A stretch of DNA of 36,808 nt from Phycisphaerales bacterium (GTDB lineage Bacteria > Planctomycetota > Phycisphaerae > Phycisphaerales > SM1A02). The notes beneath the pieces are model-generated. The model was not told the origin of the DNA. It worked only from the letters and a program-made list of their open reading frames with translations, and ran no database searches. The stretch is from positions 1-36,808 of the forward strand of contig JABABS010000090.1 of assembly GCA_014238125.1 (NCBI GenBank), given 5' to 3'. Position numbers and translations under genes: made by a program. Positions 25,953 to 34,547 of this stretch are shown in pieces (the stretch's first letter is position 1; the number at the start of each line of letters is the position of its first letter).

Positions 25953-28751
25953 ATGTTTACTATTATTGCAATTGCGTTAACACTCACAATAAATCCAGAT
26001 CAAGCACCTGCTCAACCCGAGGCTCGCCCGAGTTTTGGAATGCGAATGGATCAGCCCGGCGGAGAACTTCCACCCTTTGATCAAATTTCTGAAGGTCACG
26101 ATGTGGTGATTTCTTCTGTTGATGGAAAGAGCGGGATGTATACGCTGTACCGCGATGAAGATGACCACTTGTTGATTGAAGTTTCGCCCGATTATGAGGG
26201 TGTACCAATTCTTATTGCTTACACAGTTTCAAGTGGTATTGGGGAGGCTGGTGTGCAACTTGGTGACATGTATGGATACTGGACTCGTATCCACGACCAA
26301 CTTGTATTAGTACAACCCAATCTTGAAATTAAATCGACTGGCGACGATCAATCACAAAGTGGTACTGCAAGAGTGTTTACCGATCGCGTAATTCTTGATG
26401 TTCCAATTATAAGCGAAGGACCAAATGGAGGACCAGTCATAGATGGCACGAATTTATTCTTGCATGGTGCCTCAAACTTTTTTGCAAGGCAAGCGCGCGG
26501 TGCGCGAACTGATCTGGCAACGCTGTCAAACTCAAAAAGTTTTCCCCAGAATGTTGAAATTTCTTATAAGTTGCCACTTTCTAGCGGTCAATTTGGAACG
26601 TTGTCCTATTCGATACGTACTGTTGAGCAAGATACTGGCTATGAACCACGCATCGCTGATCACCGAATTGGGTATTTCAATACGACATTCAAAGATATTG
26701 GTGATGCATCAAGCGATGATCCATGGGTGCGGTACGTAACTCGTTGGCACCTTGAAAAGGCAGACACTAACTTGCAGATGAGCCCCCCTAAGCGACCTAT
26801 CGTCTTCTATTTGGAACACACAATTCCTGTGCGATATCGTCGCTGGGTTCGTGACGGTGTTCTTGAATGGAATAAAGCATTTGAGGAAATTGGTATTGTA
26901 AACGCAATTGAAGTGTATCAACAAGATGCATCAACAGGTGCGCACATGGACAAAGATCCAGAAGATGCGAGGTACAACTTTATTCTTTGGACAAATTCAG
27001 ACATGGGTTTCGCGATTGGCCCAAGTAGAGTGGATCCTGAAACAGGACGAATTCTTGATGCAGATATTGTAATGGACGAAGCATTTGTGACTGGTTGGAC
27101 CAAAGCATGGCACAGATTGTTACCTGAAATCGCAATGGAAAGTTTTGATCCACAAGCACGCGAATGGTTAAAGACACATCCAAATTGGGACCCACGGATT
27201 CGATTAGCAGATCCACTTGAACGAAAAGAAATTGCAAAACTAATTCGTTCAATGCCTGCGCATCCTGCACTTGCGAAAAAAACAGAAATGGTTGGAGACG
27301 AAGAGTATGATGGATTAGGCGATCGCGTGAGTCAAACAAACGGCGCATGTATGTATCCAGCATTTCAAGCGGCGGAGCTTTCAATGGCGCGCTTGCACCC
27401 AGACATTTTGGCAATGTTAGATGACACTGCAGATGGTGATGAATACGATGGAGACATGCTTGATGGTGTTCCCGATTGGTTCATTGGTCCACTGCTACGT
27501 GACGTGATTATGCACGAAACTGGGCATACGCTTGGCCTTCGCCACAACTTCAAGGCATCAACGGTCTACGACATGGACGAAATGAACAACCAAAATTTTG
27601 AACACGAAGCAATTTGTGGGTCAGTGATGGAATATTCGCCCTTGAACATAAATGTTGAAGATGGCCCAGATCAAGGCGACTTTACAATGATGACAATTGG
27701 TCCCTACGATTACTGGGCAATTGAATACGGGTACACAACGGATGCTGAATCATTGCCAGACATTTTGTCTCGGGTTAACGAGCCACAACTTGCGTACTCC
27801 ACTGATGAAGATACGTTCGACAGTGATCCATCTTCAAGGCGTTTTGACTGGGGACGTAATCCACTTGATTATGCAGATTCACAAATTCGTCTGGTCAAAA
27901 TGCTTCGCGAAACTTTGTTAGATCGCATGGTCAAAGATGGTCAAAGTTGGGGTAAGGCGCGAAGCGGATATGAAATGTTACTGAACAGGCACTTCGGTTC
28001 AATAGGAACAGCTGCAGACTGGCTTGCTGGGACGCTCAATAATCGCGCACGCAAAGGTGATGGAGATCGGAATCCAATAGAAGAAATTTCACCAGATGTT
28101 CAACGAAGAGCACTTTCGATGATTTTAGAAAATGCAATGCGTGATGAGGCGTGGGGACTGGACAGCGAATTGCTGCATAAAATGACGATAGAAAAGAATT
28201 GGGACGCGGGGGGCGGCATGAGCTATATGAGAAATTCAGCATTCCCAATCCACCAACGAATTGGTGGCATGCAAGCATCTGCACTTTCGATGCTATTGAA
28301 TCCAAGTACGCTTGGTCATTTATATGACGGTGAGTTTCGCAATGATCCTTCAATTGATGTGCTTACAATGGCTGAATTAATACAAGGGGTGACTGATGAA
28401 GTGTGGAGCGAACTTAGTGATTTGCCAAGCAGTTCAACAAATCGTGAGCCAGCTATTTCTAGTTTGCGTCGTAATTTACAGAGTGAACATCTCTCGCGTT
28501 TGATTGAACTCAGCCTCGAAGAAGATGCTGGTTCTCCTGTAAGTAGAACGATTCAAAGTTTAGTGCGAATGCAGTTGCAAGATATCCAGAAGCAACTCAA
28601 GGATGCGAAGGCGAGTGACGCGTACACACGCGCACACTTGGCTGATGTTTCAACGAAAATCAAGAAAGCCCTAAATGCCCAATTCACAATTGGTGGTGAA
28701 AGTGCCGGTGGAGGTGGTTTTGACGTCATGTCTCTCTTCGGAGAAAATTAA
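25953..28751 (+). CDS. Secreted zinc metalloprotease of the met-zincin type (DUF4953/DUF5117)
   Basis: The 932-residue protein has an N-terminal signal peptide (hydrophobic to about residue 15, cleavage probably near the Pro/Ala-rich APAQP). The zinc site is HETGHTLGLRH with His521, His525 and His531, the long HExxHxxGxxH form. It is followed by HNFKAS and the later VMEYSPLNIN methionine-turn-like phrase, as in the met-zincin (DUF4953) family. The N-terminal 350 residues match the DUF5117/DUF5118-type region. Such proteins are poorly characterised putative periplasmic or extracellular peptidases. The ATG at 25953 has AAGGA about 8 bases upstream, so it is preferred to the in-frame TTG at 25932. 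A terminator overlaps the stop. Confidence 0.85.
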   Translation: MFTIIAIALTLTINPDQAPAQPEARPSFGMRMDQPGGELPPFDQISEGHDVVISSVDGKSGMYTLYRDEDDHLLIEVSPDYEGVPILIAYTVSSGIGEAGVQLGDMYGYWTRIHDQLVLVQPNLEIKSTGDDQSQSGTARVFTDRVILDVPIISEGPNGGPVIDGTNLFLHGASNFFARQARGARTDLATLSNSKSFPQNVEISYKLPLSSGQFGTLSYSIRTVEQDTGYEPRIADHRIGYFNTTFKDIGDASSDDPWVRYVTRWHLEKADTNLQMSPPKRPIVFYLEHTIPVRYRRWVRDGVLEWNKAFEEIGIVNAIEVYQQDASTGAHMDKDPEDARYNFILWTNSDMGFAIGPSRVDPETGRILDADIVMDEAFVTGWTKAWHRLLPEIAMESFDPQAREWLKTHPNWDPRIRLADPLERKEIAKLIRSMPAHPALAKKTEMVGDEEYDGLGDRVSQTNGACMYPAFQAAELSMARLHPDILAMLDDTADGDEYDGDMLDGVPDWFIGPLLRDVIMHETGHTLGLRHNFKASTVYDMDEMNNQNFEHEAICGSVMEYSPLNINVEDGPDQGDFTMMTIGPYDYWAIEYGYTTDAESLPDILSRVNEPQLAYSTDEDTFDSDPSSRRFDWGRNPLDYADSQIRLVKMLRETLLDRMVKDGQSWGKARSGYEMLLNRHFGSIGTAADWLAGTLNNRARKGDGDRNPIEEISPDVQRRALSMILENAMRDEAWGLDSELLHKMTIEKNWDAGGGMSYMRNSAFPIHQRIGGMQASALSMLLNPSTLGHLYDGEFRNDPSIDVLTMAELIQGVTDEVWSELSDLPSSSTNREPAISSLRRNLQSEHLSRLIELSLEEDAGSPVSRTIQSLVRMQLQDIQKQLKDAKASDAYTRAHLADVSTKIKKALNAQFTIGGESAGGGGFDVMSLFGEN

Positions 28752-28771
28752 CTAACTCTCGGTTAGTTTTT
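28750..28771 (+). terminator. Rho-independent terminator after the metalloprotease gene
   Basis: Arms AACTAAC (28750-28756) and GTTAGTT (28762-28768) pair over 7 bp around a 5-base loop and run into TTTTT (28767-28771). The stem is A+T-rich, so termination may be partial. It starts within the stop codon of the metalloprotease gene. Confidence 0.55.
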
Positions 28772-28782
28772 CGCTCAGGCAG

Positions 28783-28809
28783 AATAAACTACCTCTTAGG
28801 TAGATTATT
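28783..28809. repeat. Imperfect palindrome 1, CTACCT-N3-AGGTAG core
   Basis: Arms AATAAACTACCT and AGGTAGATTATT pair over 12 bp with a single mismatch around the loop CTT. It could be a second hairpin of the terminator region or a protein-binding site. It shares its core with palindrome 2 at 28825-28843, with centres 38 bp apart. Confidence 0.55.
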
Positions 28810-28824
28810 TGCCACACGAACGCA

Positions 28825-28843
28825 AACTATCTACGAGGTAGTT
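28825..28843. promoter_or_regulatory. Imperfect palindrome 2, operator-like, at the FHA-GAF-PP2C promoter
   Basis: Arms AACTATCT and AGGTAGTT pair over 8 bp with one G-T type mismatch around ACG. It occupies the spacer of the predicted promoter and ends at the first base of the -10 box TATTCT (28843-28848). That box places the transcript start near 28855, one base before the GTG at 28856, so the mRNA is probably leaderless. A regulator bound here would compete with RNA polymerase. Confidence 0.5.
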
Positions 28844-28855
28844 ATTCTATGCATT

Positions 28856-30502
28856 GTGGCAGTAGATACGACATCACAAGGTGCGCGATCCGTACAACGG
28901 ATGTGGTTTGAGCCGGTCATGGGACCGGATCTCGAAGGTTTTTGGCTTGAACCGGGACATGAACTCCTTGTTGGTCGCGCATCCCAATGCGATATCCGAC
29001 TTCCAGATGCGACCGTATCTCGCCAACACTTTCGCCTTTGTTCATCAGATAATGGTTGTTTTGCAATCGATCTTGGCAGCCGGCTTGGTATTTCAGTTAA
29101 TGAGGTTCAATGTCAAAAAGAATCAAAAGTTTTACTAAAATCAAACGACCTCATTTCTTGTGGTCCATGGGTCTTTCGAACAGGGACTAGAAGCGGTGCC
29201 CCTGTTTCAATGCAAACGATTGACGACTCAGTTGAAGTCGAAGATCGAGTGCAACGCATGTCTAAATCAGACATCGGATCGCTTGCGCAGCATCGGCTTA
29301 GTTTACTGATTGACAGTTCAGCCGACATCAACAAAGCCATGAACCTCAAGGAACTTGGAGCACTACTCGTCAAATCTGCAATCGATGGTACGGGTTTTCA
29401 ACGCGCAGCGATGCTCATGCCTGCAGATGCTGAAGGTGAAATTGAAGTCGTCGCGTTTTTAGATGGAGCGTCACGCGATGCAACTGGCACGACGTTTAGT
29501 CGCTCGCTTCTTGAGGGCGCATCACGAGGCGATGTTGCGTGCATGCTTTCTGGACAAACTGCGGGTTTTGGCCAATCGATTGCAGACTTGAACATTCACT
29601 CAGCAATATGTGCTGGATTAATGGTCGATGATGTCTTGGTCGCGTATCTATATCTAGACGCTCGGGAACAAGAACGCCAAATTCAATCTGACGCCGCAGG
29701 TTTTTGCCAAGCACTTTGCCGAATGGCTGGTCTTGCGTATGCAAACCTTCGTCGATTGGAAATGCAGATACGTCAAGTGAAACTTGAACAAGATATTTCT
29801 GCAGCACGCGAAGCACAACAACTCATGATTCCGAAAGATGTAGGAGTGGGTGATGTTTTTGGATGGGGACATATTTTTAGACCTGGCCGTGAAGCGTCAG
29901 GAGATTTACTTGACATTATCCCGTTATCAGAAACTCGAATGGCTCTCGTTGTTGGTGACGTTAGCGGTAAGGGTGCAGGTGCAGCCATTATGATGGCTGC
30001 AAGTCAATCTTTTTTACATTCTCGGCTTCGTGGAGGGAGTGATCCCGCAGAAGCAGTATCTGCAGTGAACAATTTCATTGCAAAACGTTCCGCTATGAAT
30101 AAGTTCCTCACGCTTTGGGTTGGAATTTTCGACGCGGATCTTAAGGAACTTACGTACGTCGATGCAGGACATGGGCACTGGGCTATTCGGCGTGTAAATG
30201 GAACAGCTGAGGCGCCTCCAACACCCGATGGTTTCCTCGTGGGTATCGATGCCACCTCGGAATATAGAAATGCGACGTTACTTGTTGAATCTGGAGACCG
30301 AATCATTATCTTCAGTGACGGTATTCCCGAGCAACAGACTAAAGGCGAGGAACAGTACGGGGTTGAGAGAGTGTACGATCTTGTCGCAGCTTCACCTTCA
30401 GCAGAAGAGGATGTAAAACAGCTGCTTGATGCTGTTATCAAATGGGCTGGTCATTCAGAGTTAGATGACGACACTACAATCGTTTCCCTTGGGCTTACTT
30501 AA
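28856..30502 (+). CDS. FHA-GAF-PP2C (SpoIIE-type) serine phosphatase
   Basis: The 548-residue soluble protein has three domains in order. A FHA domain lies at about residues 15-110, with LLVGRASQCDIRLPD, VSRQH and LGSRLGISVN, and binds phosphothreonine. A GAF-like domain covers about 135-300. After a short coiled linker (about 300-325) comes a PP2C/SpoIIE phosphatase with VVGDVSGKGAG, TYVDAGHGHW, IIFSDGIPEQ and DDDTTIV, so the metal-binding aspartates are kept. Such proteins typically dephosphorylate anti-sigma-factor antagonists in stress or development signalling. No anti-sigma factor or STAS protein is alongside. The start is a GTG immediately behind a -10 box. Confidence 0.88.
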   Translation: MAVDTTSQGARSVQRMWFEPVMGPDLEGFWLEPGHELLVGRASQCDIRLPDATVSRQHFRLCSSDNGCFAIDLGSRLGISVNEVQCQKESKVLLKSNDLISCGPWVFRTGTRSGAPVSMQTIDDSVEVEDRVQRMSKSDIGSLAQHRLSLLIDSSADINKAMNLKELGALLVKSAIDGTGFQRAAMLMPADAEGEIEVVAFLDGASRDATGTTFSRSLLEGASRGDVACMLSGQTAGFGQSIADLNIHSAICAGLMVDDVLVAYLYLDAREQERQIQSDAAGFCQALCRMAGLAYANLRRLEMQIRQVKLEQDISAAREAQQLMIPKDVGVGDVFGWGHIFRPGREASGDLLDIIPLSETRMALVVGDVSGKGAGAAIMMAASQSFLHSRLRGGSDPAEAVSAVNNFIAKRSAMNKFLTLWVGIFDADLKELTYVDAGHGHWAIRRVNGTAEAPPTPDGFLVGIDATSEYRNATLLVESGDRIIIFSDGIPEQQTKGEEQYGVERVYDLVAASPSAEEDVKQLLDAVIKWAGHSELDDDTTIVSLGLT

Positions 30503-30508
30503 CTCCTC

Positions 30509-30538
30509 TTGCAGGTGGCAAAACACTTTGTGTATGGT
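30509..30538 (+). promoter_or_regulatory. Possible promoter of the sdh operon
   Basis: TTGCAG (30509-30514) and TATGGT (30533-30538) are 18 bp apart and would give a leader of about 23 bases before the ATG at 30568. An AAGAG in that leader may serve as a weak ribosome site. The gap between the phosphatase stop and sdhC holds nothing else. Confidence 0.35.
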
Positions 30539-30567
30539 AAACTAGGTGATTCTTAAGAGATATACAG

Positions 30568-31389
30568 ATGTTACGAACCCCAATTCCATTACCGCAACCT
30601 CAAAAATTTGGCGAAACCAACAGACAAGATGTATGGTGGCTGCAACCAATTGTTGTCTTCCTAGGTCTTTCTGCTTTTATTGTTTATTCAACATGGGCAG
30701 CTTTTCAAGGAACCGATTATTTGTTCACCGGTGGAGGGGCAGATTACCTTTCGCCATTCTATTCGCCAGAAATTTTTGGTGATTCAGGGCATGCCATCTT
30801 CGGTCCAAAACCAGAAATCTGGCCAGCTTGGCTTCCGTTTTCACCAGCACTTTTAATTTTGTGGGCACCGGGTGGTTTTCGTTTCACTTGCTATTACTAC
30901 CGCGGCGCGTACTACAAAGCATTTTGGGCAGATCCATCGAACTGCGCAGTTGGCGAACCAAAAGCACGTTCGTGCTATCGCGGTGAAAATTCGCTTCCAT
31001 TGATCCTTCAAAACTTGCATAGATACTTTCTCTACATTGCTCTTGGTTTTATTGTGCTTCTGGCGTGGGATGCTTGGAAAGCAATGTGGTTTGCAGATGC
31101 CAATGGTGTTGAACATTTTGGAATAGGCGTAGGCACAATCGTTTTAACCATCAATGTAATACTTCTAAGTGGTTACACTTTTGGGTGCCATGTGTTTCGG
31201 CACATGGTCGGCGGAAAATTCAAAACAATTTCGGATAAACCTGCACACAAAAAAGCGTATGAATGTGTGACTTGCCTAAATAAAAAACACATGCTTTTCG
31301 CTTGGATGAGTCTCATTTGGGTTGGATTTACCGACTTTTACGTACGAATGTGCGCAACTGGTTCGTGGACGGATTGGAGAATCTTTTGA
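30568..31389 (+). CDS. sdhC: Succinate dehydrogenase membrane anchor, Sdh1-type
   Basis: The 273-residue membrane protein has about five hydrophobic helices and includes APGGFRFTCYYYRGAYYKAFW near residue 95 and NLHRYFLYIALGF near 150. These phrases resemble the mycobacterial Sdh1 anchor Rv0249c, also 273 residues, and the gene order anchor-flavoprotein-iron-sulfur is the same. The anchor holds the quinone site and in several relatives binds heme b or extra cofactors. His in NLHRY and those in FGCHVFRHMVG are candidate ligands. A CVTCLNKKH motif lies near the C-terminus. The stop TGA overlaps the TTG start of the flavoprotein gene. Confidence 0.85.
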   Translation: MLRTPIPLPQPQKFGETNRQDVWWLQPIVVFLGLSAFIVYSTWAAFQGTDYLFTGGGADYLSPFYSPEIFGDSGHAIFGPKPEIWPAWLPFSPALLILWAPGGFRFTCYYYRGAYYKAFWADPSNCAVGEPKARSCYRGENSLPLILQNLHRYFLYIALGFIVLLAWDAWKAMWFADANGVEHFGIGVGTIVLTINVILLSGYTFGCHVFRHMVGGKFKTISDKPAHKKAYECVTCLNKKHMLFAWMSLIWVGFTDFYVRMCATGSWTDWRIF

Positions 31390-33200
31390 CAGATCGTTAT
31401 AAAACACACGAGTACGATGTGCTCATCATCGGTGCAGGTGGTGCTGGTCTTCGATCAGCAATTGAAGCTTCGAGTACTGGCGCGACTGTTGGTGTTGTTT
31501 GCAAGTCGCTTCTAGGAAAAGCACACACCGTAATGGCAGAAGGCGGCGTCGCAGCATCGATGGGAAATGTCGACGACCGCGACAGTTGGAAAGTACACTT
31601 TGCTGACACAATGCGGGGGGGTCAATATTTAAACAACTGCGAGATGGCAGAAATTCATGCCAAAGAAGCAGGGGAGCGAGTGCTTGAACTTGAAGCGTGG
31701 GGCGCGTTGTTTGACAGAACCAAAGAAGGAAAAATTCTTCAACGAAACTTCGGTGGACATAAATATCCACGACTTGCACACGTTGGTGACCGAACTGGTC
31801 TTGAAATGATCAGAACTCTGCAAGATCACGGCATTCACCAAGGCATTGACTTCCACATGGAAGTGACTGTGACAAATCTCATCAAAGATGGCGACCGCGT
31901 TGTTGGTGCTTTTGGGTATGAACGCGAAAAAGGTCGCTTTGTTCTGTATAAAGCAAAAGCAATCGTGATAGCAACTGGTGGCATCGGCCGAGCATTTAAA
32001 GTAACAAGCAACAGTTGGGAATACACTGGTGACGGACATGCACTTGCATACGATGCAGGTGCGGATCTTATTGATATGGAGTTCGTTCAGTTTCATCCAA
32101 CGGGTATGGTTTGGCCGCCAAGCGTTCGGGGTATTCTTGTCACTGAAGGTGTTCGTGGAGAGGGTGGTATTTTGACCAACAGCGAAGGCAAACGCTTCAT
32201 GTTTGAAGATGTGCCTCCACTTTACGTTTCTTCCACTGCTGACAACGAAGAAGAAGGTTGGCGTTATGTTACTGGTGACAAAGAAGCAAATAGACCACCG
32301 GAATTATTAACTCGCGATCACGTCGCACGCAAAATTGTCAAAGAAGTCAAAGCAGGAAGAGGCAGCCCGCACGGCGGCGCGTTCCTGAACATTGCGTGGA
32401 TCAAGGAACACATCAAAGATTCTGAAACGCATATCAAGAAGAAACTTCCAAGCATGTACCACCAGTTTATGGAACTTGCAGAGGTTGACATTACAAAAGA
32501 ACCGATGGAAGTTGGTCCAACCACGCACTATGTCATGGGCGGAATCCGAGTGAACTCAGAAACTCAAATGTCAACAGTGCAAGGACTTTTTGCTTGCGGA
32601 GAATGTGCCGCTGGTTTACATGGCGCCAATCGACTTGGAGGAAATTCTCTTTCAGATTTGTTGGTATTCGGAAAACGAGCTGGTGAGTTTGCAACGAAGT
32701 TTGCCAGTGGTTGCGAGCAGGGTAATATTAACTCCACCGAAGTGAATGACCTTGTCACTGCTTCGTTACAACCAGTTGACCGCACTGAAGGCGAAAATCC
32801 CTACAAAATTCAACAAGATTTACAAGAAACAATGCAAGACCTCGCAGGTATTTCTCGCTGCGATGAAGAACTTAAAACTGCAATTGAAAGAATTGGTACA
32901 TATGCAACCCGTTCCGAAACAGCCCACGCACCGGGTAATCGAGAGTACAACCCAGGTTGGCACACCGCACTTGATTTACACAATTTACTCGTGGTTTCAG
33001 AAGCCCTTTGCTTGTCTGCTATGCAGCGAACGGAAAGTCGCGGCGGTCATTTCCGATCTGATTTCCCAGAAAAAACTGAAGAGGGCAGCACGTATAACAC
33101 AGTCGTTCGAGCTGGAGCTGATGGTTCGATGGAAGTCGAACGTGTTGCCGTCGTTCAACTCACCGATGGAATGAAAGCAATCATCGAGGAGTACAAATAA
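31386..33200 (+). CDS. sdhA: Succinate dehydrogenase flavoprotein subunit
   Basis: This 604-residue FAD subunit oxidises succinate to fumarate in the TCA cycle and passes electrons to SdhB. It has the dinucleotide loop VLIIGAGGAGLRSA, the likely covalent-FAD His in AHTVMAEGG, the catalytic-region VQFHPTGM, and RLGGNSLSDLLVFG. A TTG at 31386 that overlaps the sdhC stop as TTGA is taken as the start. GGAG (31377-31380) lies 5 bases upstream of it, and the frame back to 31302 only runs through the end of sdhC. The stop overlaps sdhB by TAATG. Confidence 0.92.
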   Translation: MTDRYKTHEYDVLIIGAGGAGLRSAIEASSTGATVGVVCKSLLGKAHTVMAEGGVAASMGNVDDRDSWKVHFADTMRGGQYLNNCEMAEIHAKEAGERVLELEAWGALFDRTKEGKILQRNFGGHKYPRLAHVGDRTGLEMIRTLQDHGIHQGIDFHMEVTVTNLIKDGDRVVGAFGYEREKGRFVLYKAKAIVIATGGIGRAFKVTSNSWEYTGDGHALAYDAGADLIDMEFVQFHPTGMVWPPSVRGILVTEGVRGEGGILTNSEGKRFMFEDVPPLYVSSTADNEEEGWRYVTGDKEANRPPELLTRDHVARKIVKEVKAGRGSPHGGAFLNIAWIKEHIKDSETHIKKKLPSMYHQFMELAEVDITKEPMEVGPTTHYVMGGIRVNSETQMSTVQGLFACGECAAGLHGANRLGGNSLSDLLVFGKRAGEFATKFASGCEQGNINSTEVNDLVTASLQPVDRTEGENPYKIQQDLQETMQDLAGISRCDEELKTAIERIGTYATRSETAHAPGNREYNPGWHTALDLHNLLVVSEALCLSAMQRTESRGGHFRSDFPEKTEEGSTYNTVVRAGADGSMEVERVAVVQLTDGMKAIIEEYK

Positions 33201-33946
33201 TGGGACAAGTTACGTTCAAAATTTGGCGTGGTGAGGCTAACAAGGGGCGCTTTGAAGAGTACCAAACTGAAGTCAGTGAAGGTATGGTTGTGCTTGATGC
33301 CATTCATGCAATACAAGCGGACGAAGCTTCCGATCTTGCAGTACGTTGGAATTGCAAAGCGGGAAAATGTGGTTCATGTTCAGCAGAGATCAATGGCATG
33401 CCAAAACTCATGTGCATGACACGTTTGTCATCACTCGATCTTGAAAAACCAATTACTGTTGAGCCAATGAAAGCGTTTCCTCTAGTAAAAGATTTGGTGA
33501 CGGATGTTTCATGGAATTATGAAGCAAAGATGACGATTAAACCATTTAAGCCTCGGAAACCAGATGCACCTGACGGAACTTGGCGGATGCAGCAGGAAGA
33601 TGTTGAGCGAGCGCAGGAATTCAGAAAGTGTATTGAGTGTTTCCTTTGTCAAGATGTATGCCATGTTTTACGTGACCATCATGACCACGACAAGTACATT
33701 GGTCCTGCGATGCTAGTCAAAGCTGCGGCGTTTGAAATGCATCCACTTGATGTTGAAGATCGTACTTCAGATTTAAAAAATGAACAAGGCATCGGATTTT
33801 GCAACATTACCAAGTGCTGTACGAAAGTTTGTCCTGAGCACATCACGATTACCGACAACGCAATTATCCCTCTTAAAGAACGAGTTGTTGATGAGTTCTA
33901 TGATCCATTGAAAAAACTGTTCCGAATTTTTAAACCAAAAAAATAA
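33200..33946 (+). CDS. sdhB: Succinate dehydrogenase iron-sulfur subunit
   Basis: The 248-residue protein carries three iron-sulfur clusters. The cysteines fit C-x4-C-x2-C-x11-C for the 2Fe-2S cluster, CIECFLCQDVC for a 4Fe-4S cluster, and a second cysteine group in FCNITKCCTKVCPEH for the 3Fe-4S and remaining ligands. It passes electrons from FADH2 to quinone in the anchor. Its length equals that of mycobacterial Sdh1 SdhB (248). The start has GAGGAG upstream and overlaps the sdhA stop by one base. It converges on a lipoprotein gene with 17 bases between the stops. Confidence 0.94.
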   Translation: MGQVTFKIWRGEANKGRFEEYQTEVSEGMVVLDAIHAIQADEASDLAVRWNCKAGKCGSCSAEINGMPKLMCMTRLSSLDLEKPITVEPMKAFPLVKDLVTDVSWNYEAKMTIKPFKPRKPDAPDGTWRMQQEDVERAQEFRKCIECFLCQDVCHVLRDHHDHDKYIGPAMLVKAAAFEMHPLDVEDRTSDLKNEQGIGFCNITKCCTKVCPEHITITDNAIIPLKERVVDEFYDPLKKLFRIFKPKK

Positions 33947-33963
33947 ACTATCCGCGGGGTTGC

Positions 33964-34368
33964 TTATTCAACAGTTATAAGTAGATCACCGCGATCGATT
34001 ACGGGTGGAATCACTTCAACGGTATCTTGTGCCGTAATGGAAATTTCACCACGCCACCGTTGATGATTTGGTGCAAGGACAATCAGGGAACTTGGATTTC
34101 CTTTGACGATGTCGAGGGCGACTTCTCCGTTGTTGTCAGTGATGCCAAAGACTCCCTTTGCAGGAAATGGTTCAAGGATGTCGTATGGTCCAACAACAAG
34201 AAAATTATCATCAGTTGGGTTAAAAAAATACATTGGCGAGACTTGTACAGATGCATCTGTAATGGCAAAACCGTTTTTATTCTTTACAGATATGATGACA
34301 GGGCGGTAGGTTGTGCAACTTGCAAGCGCCGTGTAAAGAGCTAAGAAGATACAAGTAGTGGTTCGCAT
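33964..34368 (-). CDS. Small lipoprotein, possible carboxypeptidase-regulatory-like fold
   Basis: The 134-residue protein has a signal ending in the lipobox LASC (Cys18), so lipidation is predicted. The mature part is a single beta-rich domain with KNKNGFAITDASVQVSP and FGITDNNGEVALDI, a pattern seen in carboxypeptidase-regulatory-like or transthyretin-like folds that often help bind other envelope proteins. The fold call is by pattern. It is transcribed toward sdhB, and a GAGAG lies about 5 bases before the ATG. It lies just left of the tRNA-Ser gene, in divergent orientation. Confidence 0.6.
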   Translation of the reverse strand: MRTTTCIFLALYTALASCTTYRPVIISVKNKNGFAITDASVQVSPMYFFNPTDDNFLVVGPYDILEPFPAKGVFGITDNNGEVALDIVKGNPSSLIVLAPNHQRWRGEISITAQDTVEVIPPVIDRGDLLITVE

Positions 34369-34423
34369 ATTGCTCTCTATGGTAGTACAATTCCACTTCT
34401 AGAACCGCAAATCTAGACCCTAT

Positions 34424-34510
34424 GGTGGGGTGGCCGAGCGGTTGAAGGCGCCGGTCTTGAAAACCGGTAAGGGGTTCGCCTCTTCATGGGTTCGAATCCC
34501 ATCCCCACCG
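34424..34510 (+). tRNA. tRNA-Ser (anticodon UGA)
   Basis: Seven-base acceptor arms GGTGGGG (34424-34430) and CCCCACC (34503-34509) pair fully, with discriminator G at 34510. The anticodon stem CCGGT/ACCGG encloses CTTGAAA, so the anticodon is TGA. A long variable arm of about 18 bases with a TTCG loop marks a class II tRNA, as expected for serine. The T arm is ATGGG-TTCGAAT-CCCAT. The terminal CCA is not encoded. A terminator follows. Confidence 0.93.
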
Positions 34511-34517
34511 CTTTATG

Positions 34518-34547
34518 AAACGTCCTTTCTTAGGAAAGGGCGTTTTT
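34518..34547 (+). terminator. Rho-independent terminator of the tRNA-Ser gene
   Basis: Arms ACGTCCTTTC (34520-34529) and GAAAGGGCGT (34534-34543) pair over 10 bp with one G-U pair around TTAG, and run into TTTTTC. It is 8 bases after the tRNA end. Confidence 0.8.

Noticed and set aside
31302-31385. Earlier start of the sdhA frame
   Set aside because: It lies wholly inside the end of sdhC in another frame. The TTG at 31386 has a Shine-Dalgarno and a stop-start overlap, and the family starts near there.
34398-34417. Two TCTAGA palindromes upstream of tRNA-Ser as an operator
   Set aside because: Two hexamers 14 bp apart in A+T-rich DNA are too weak a signal, with no link to a regulator.
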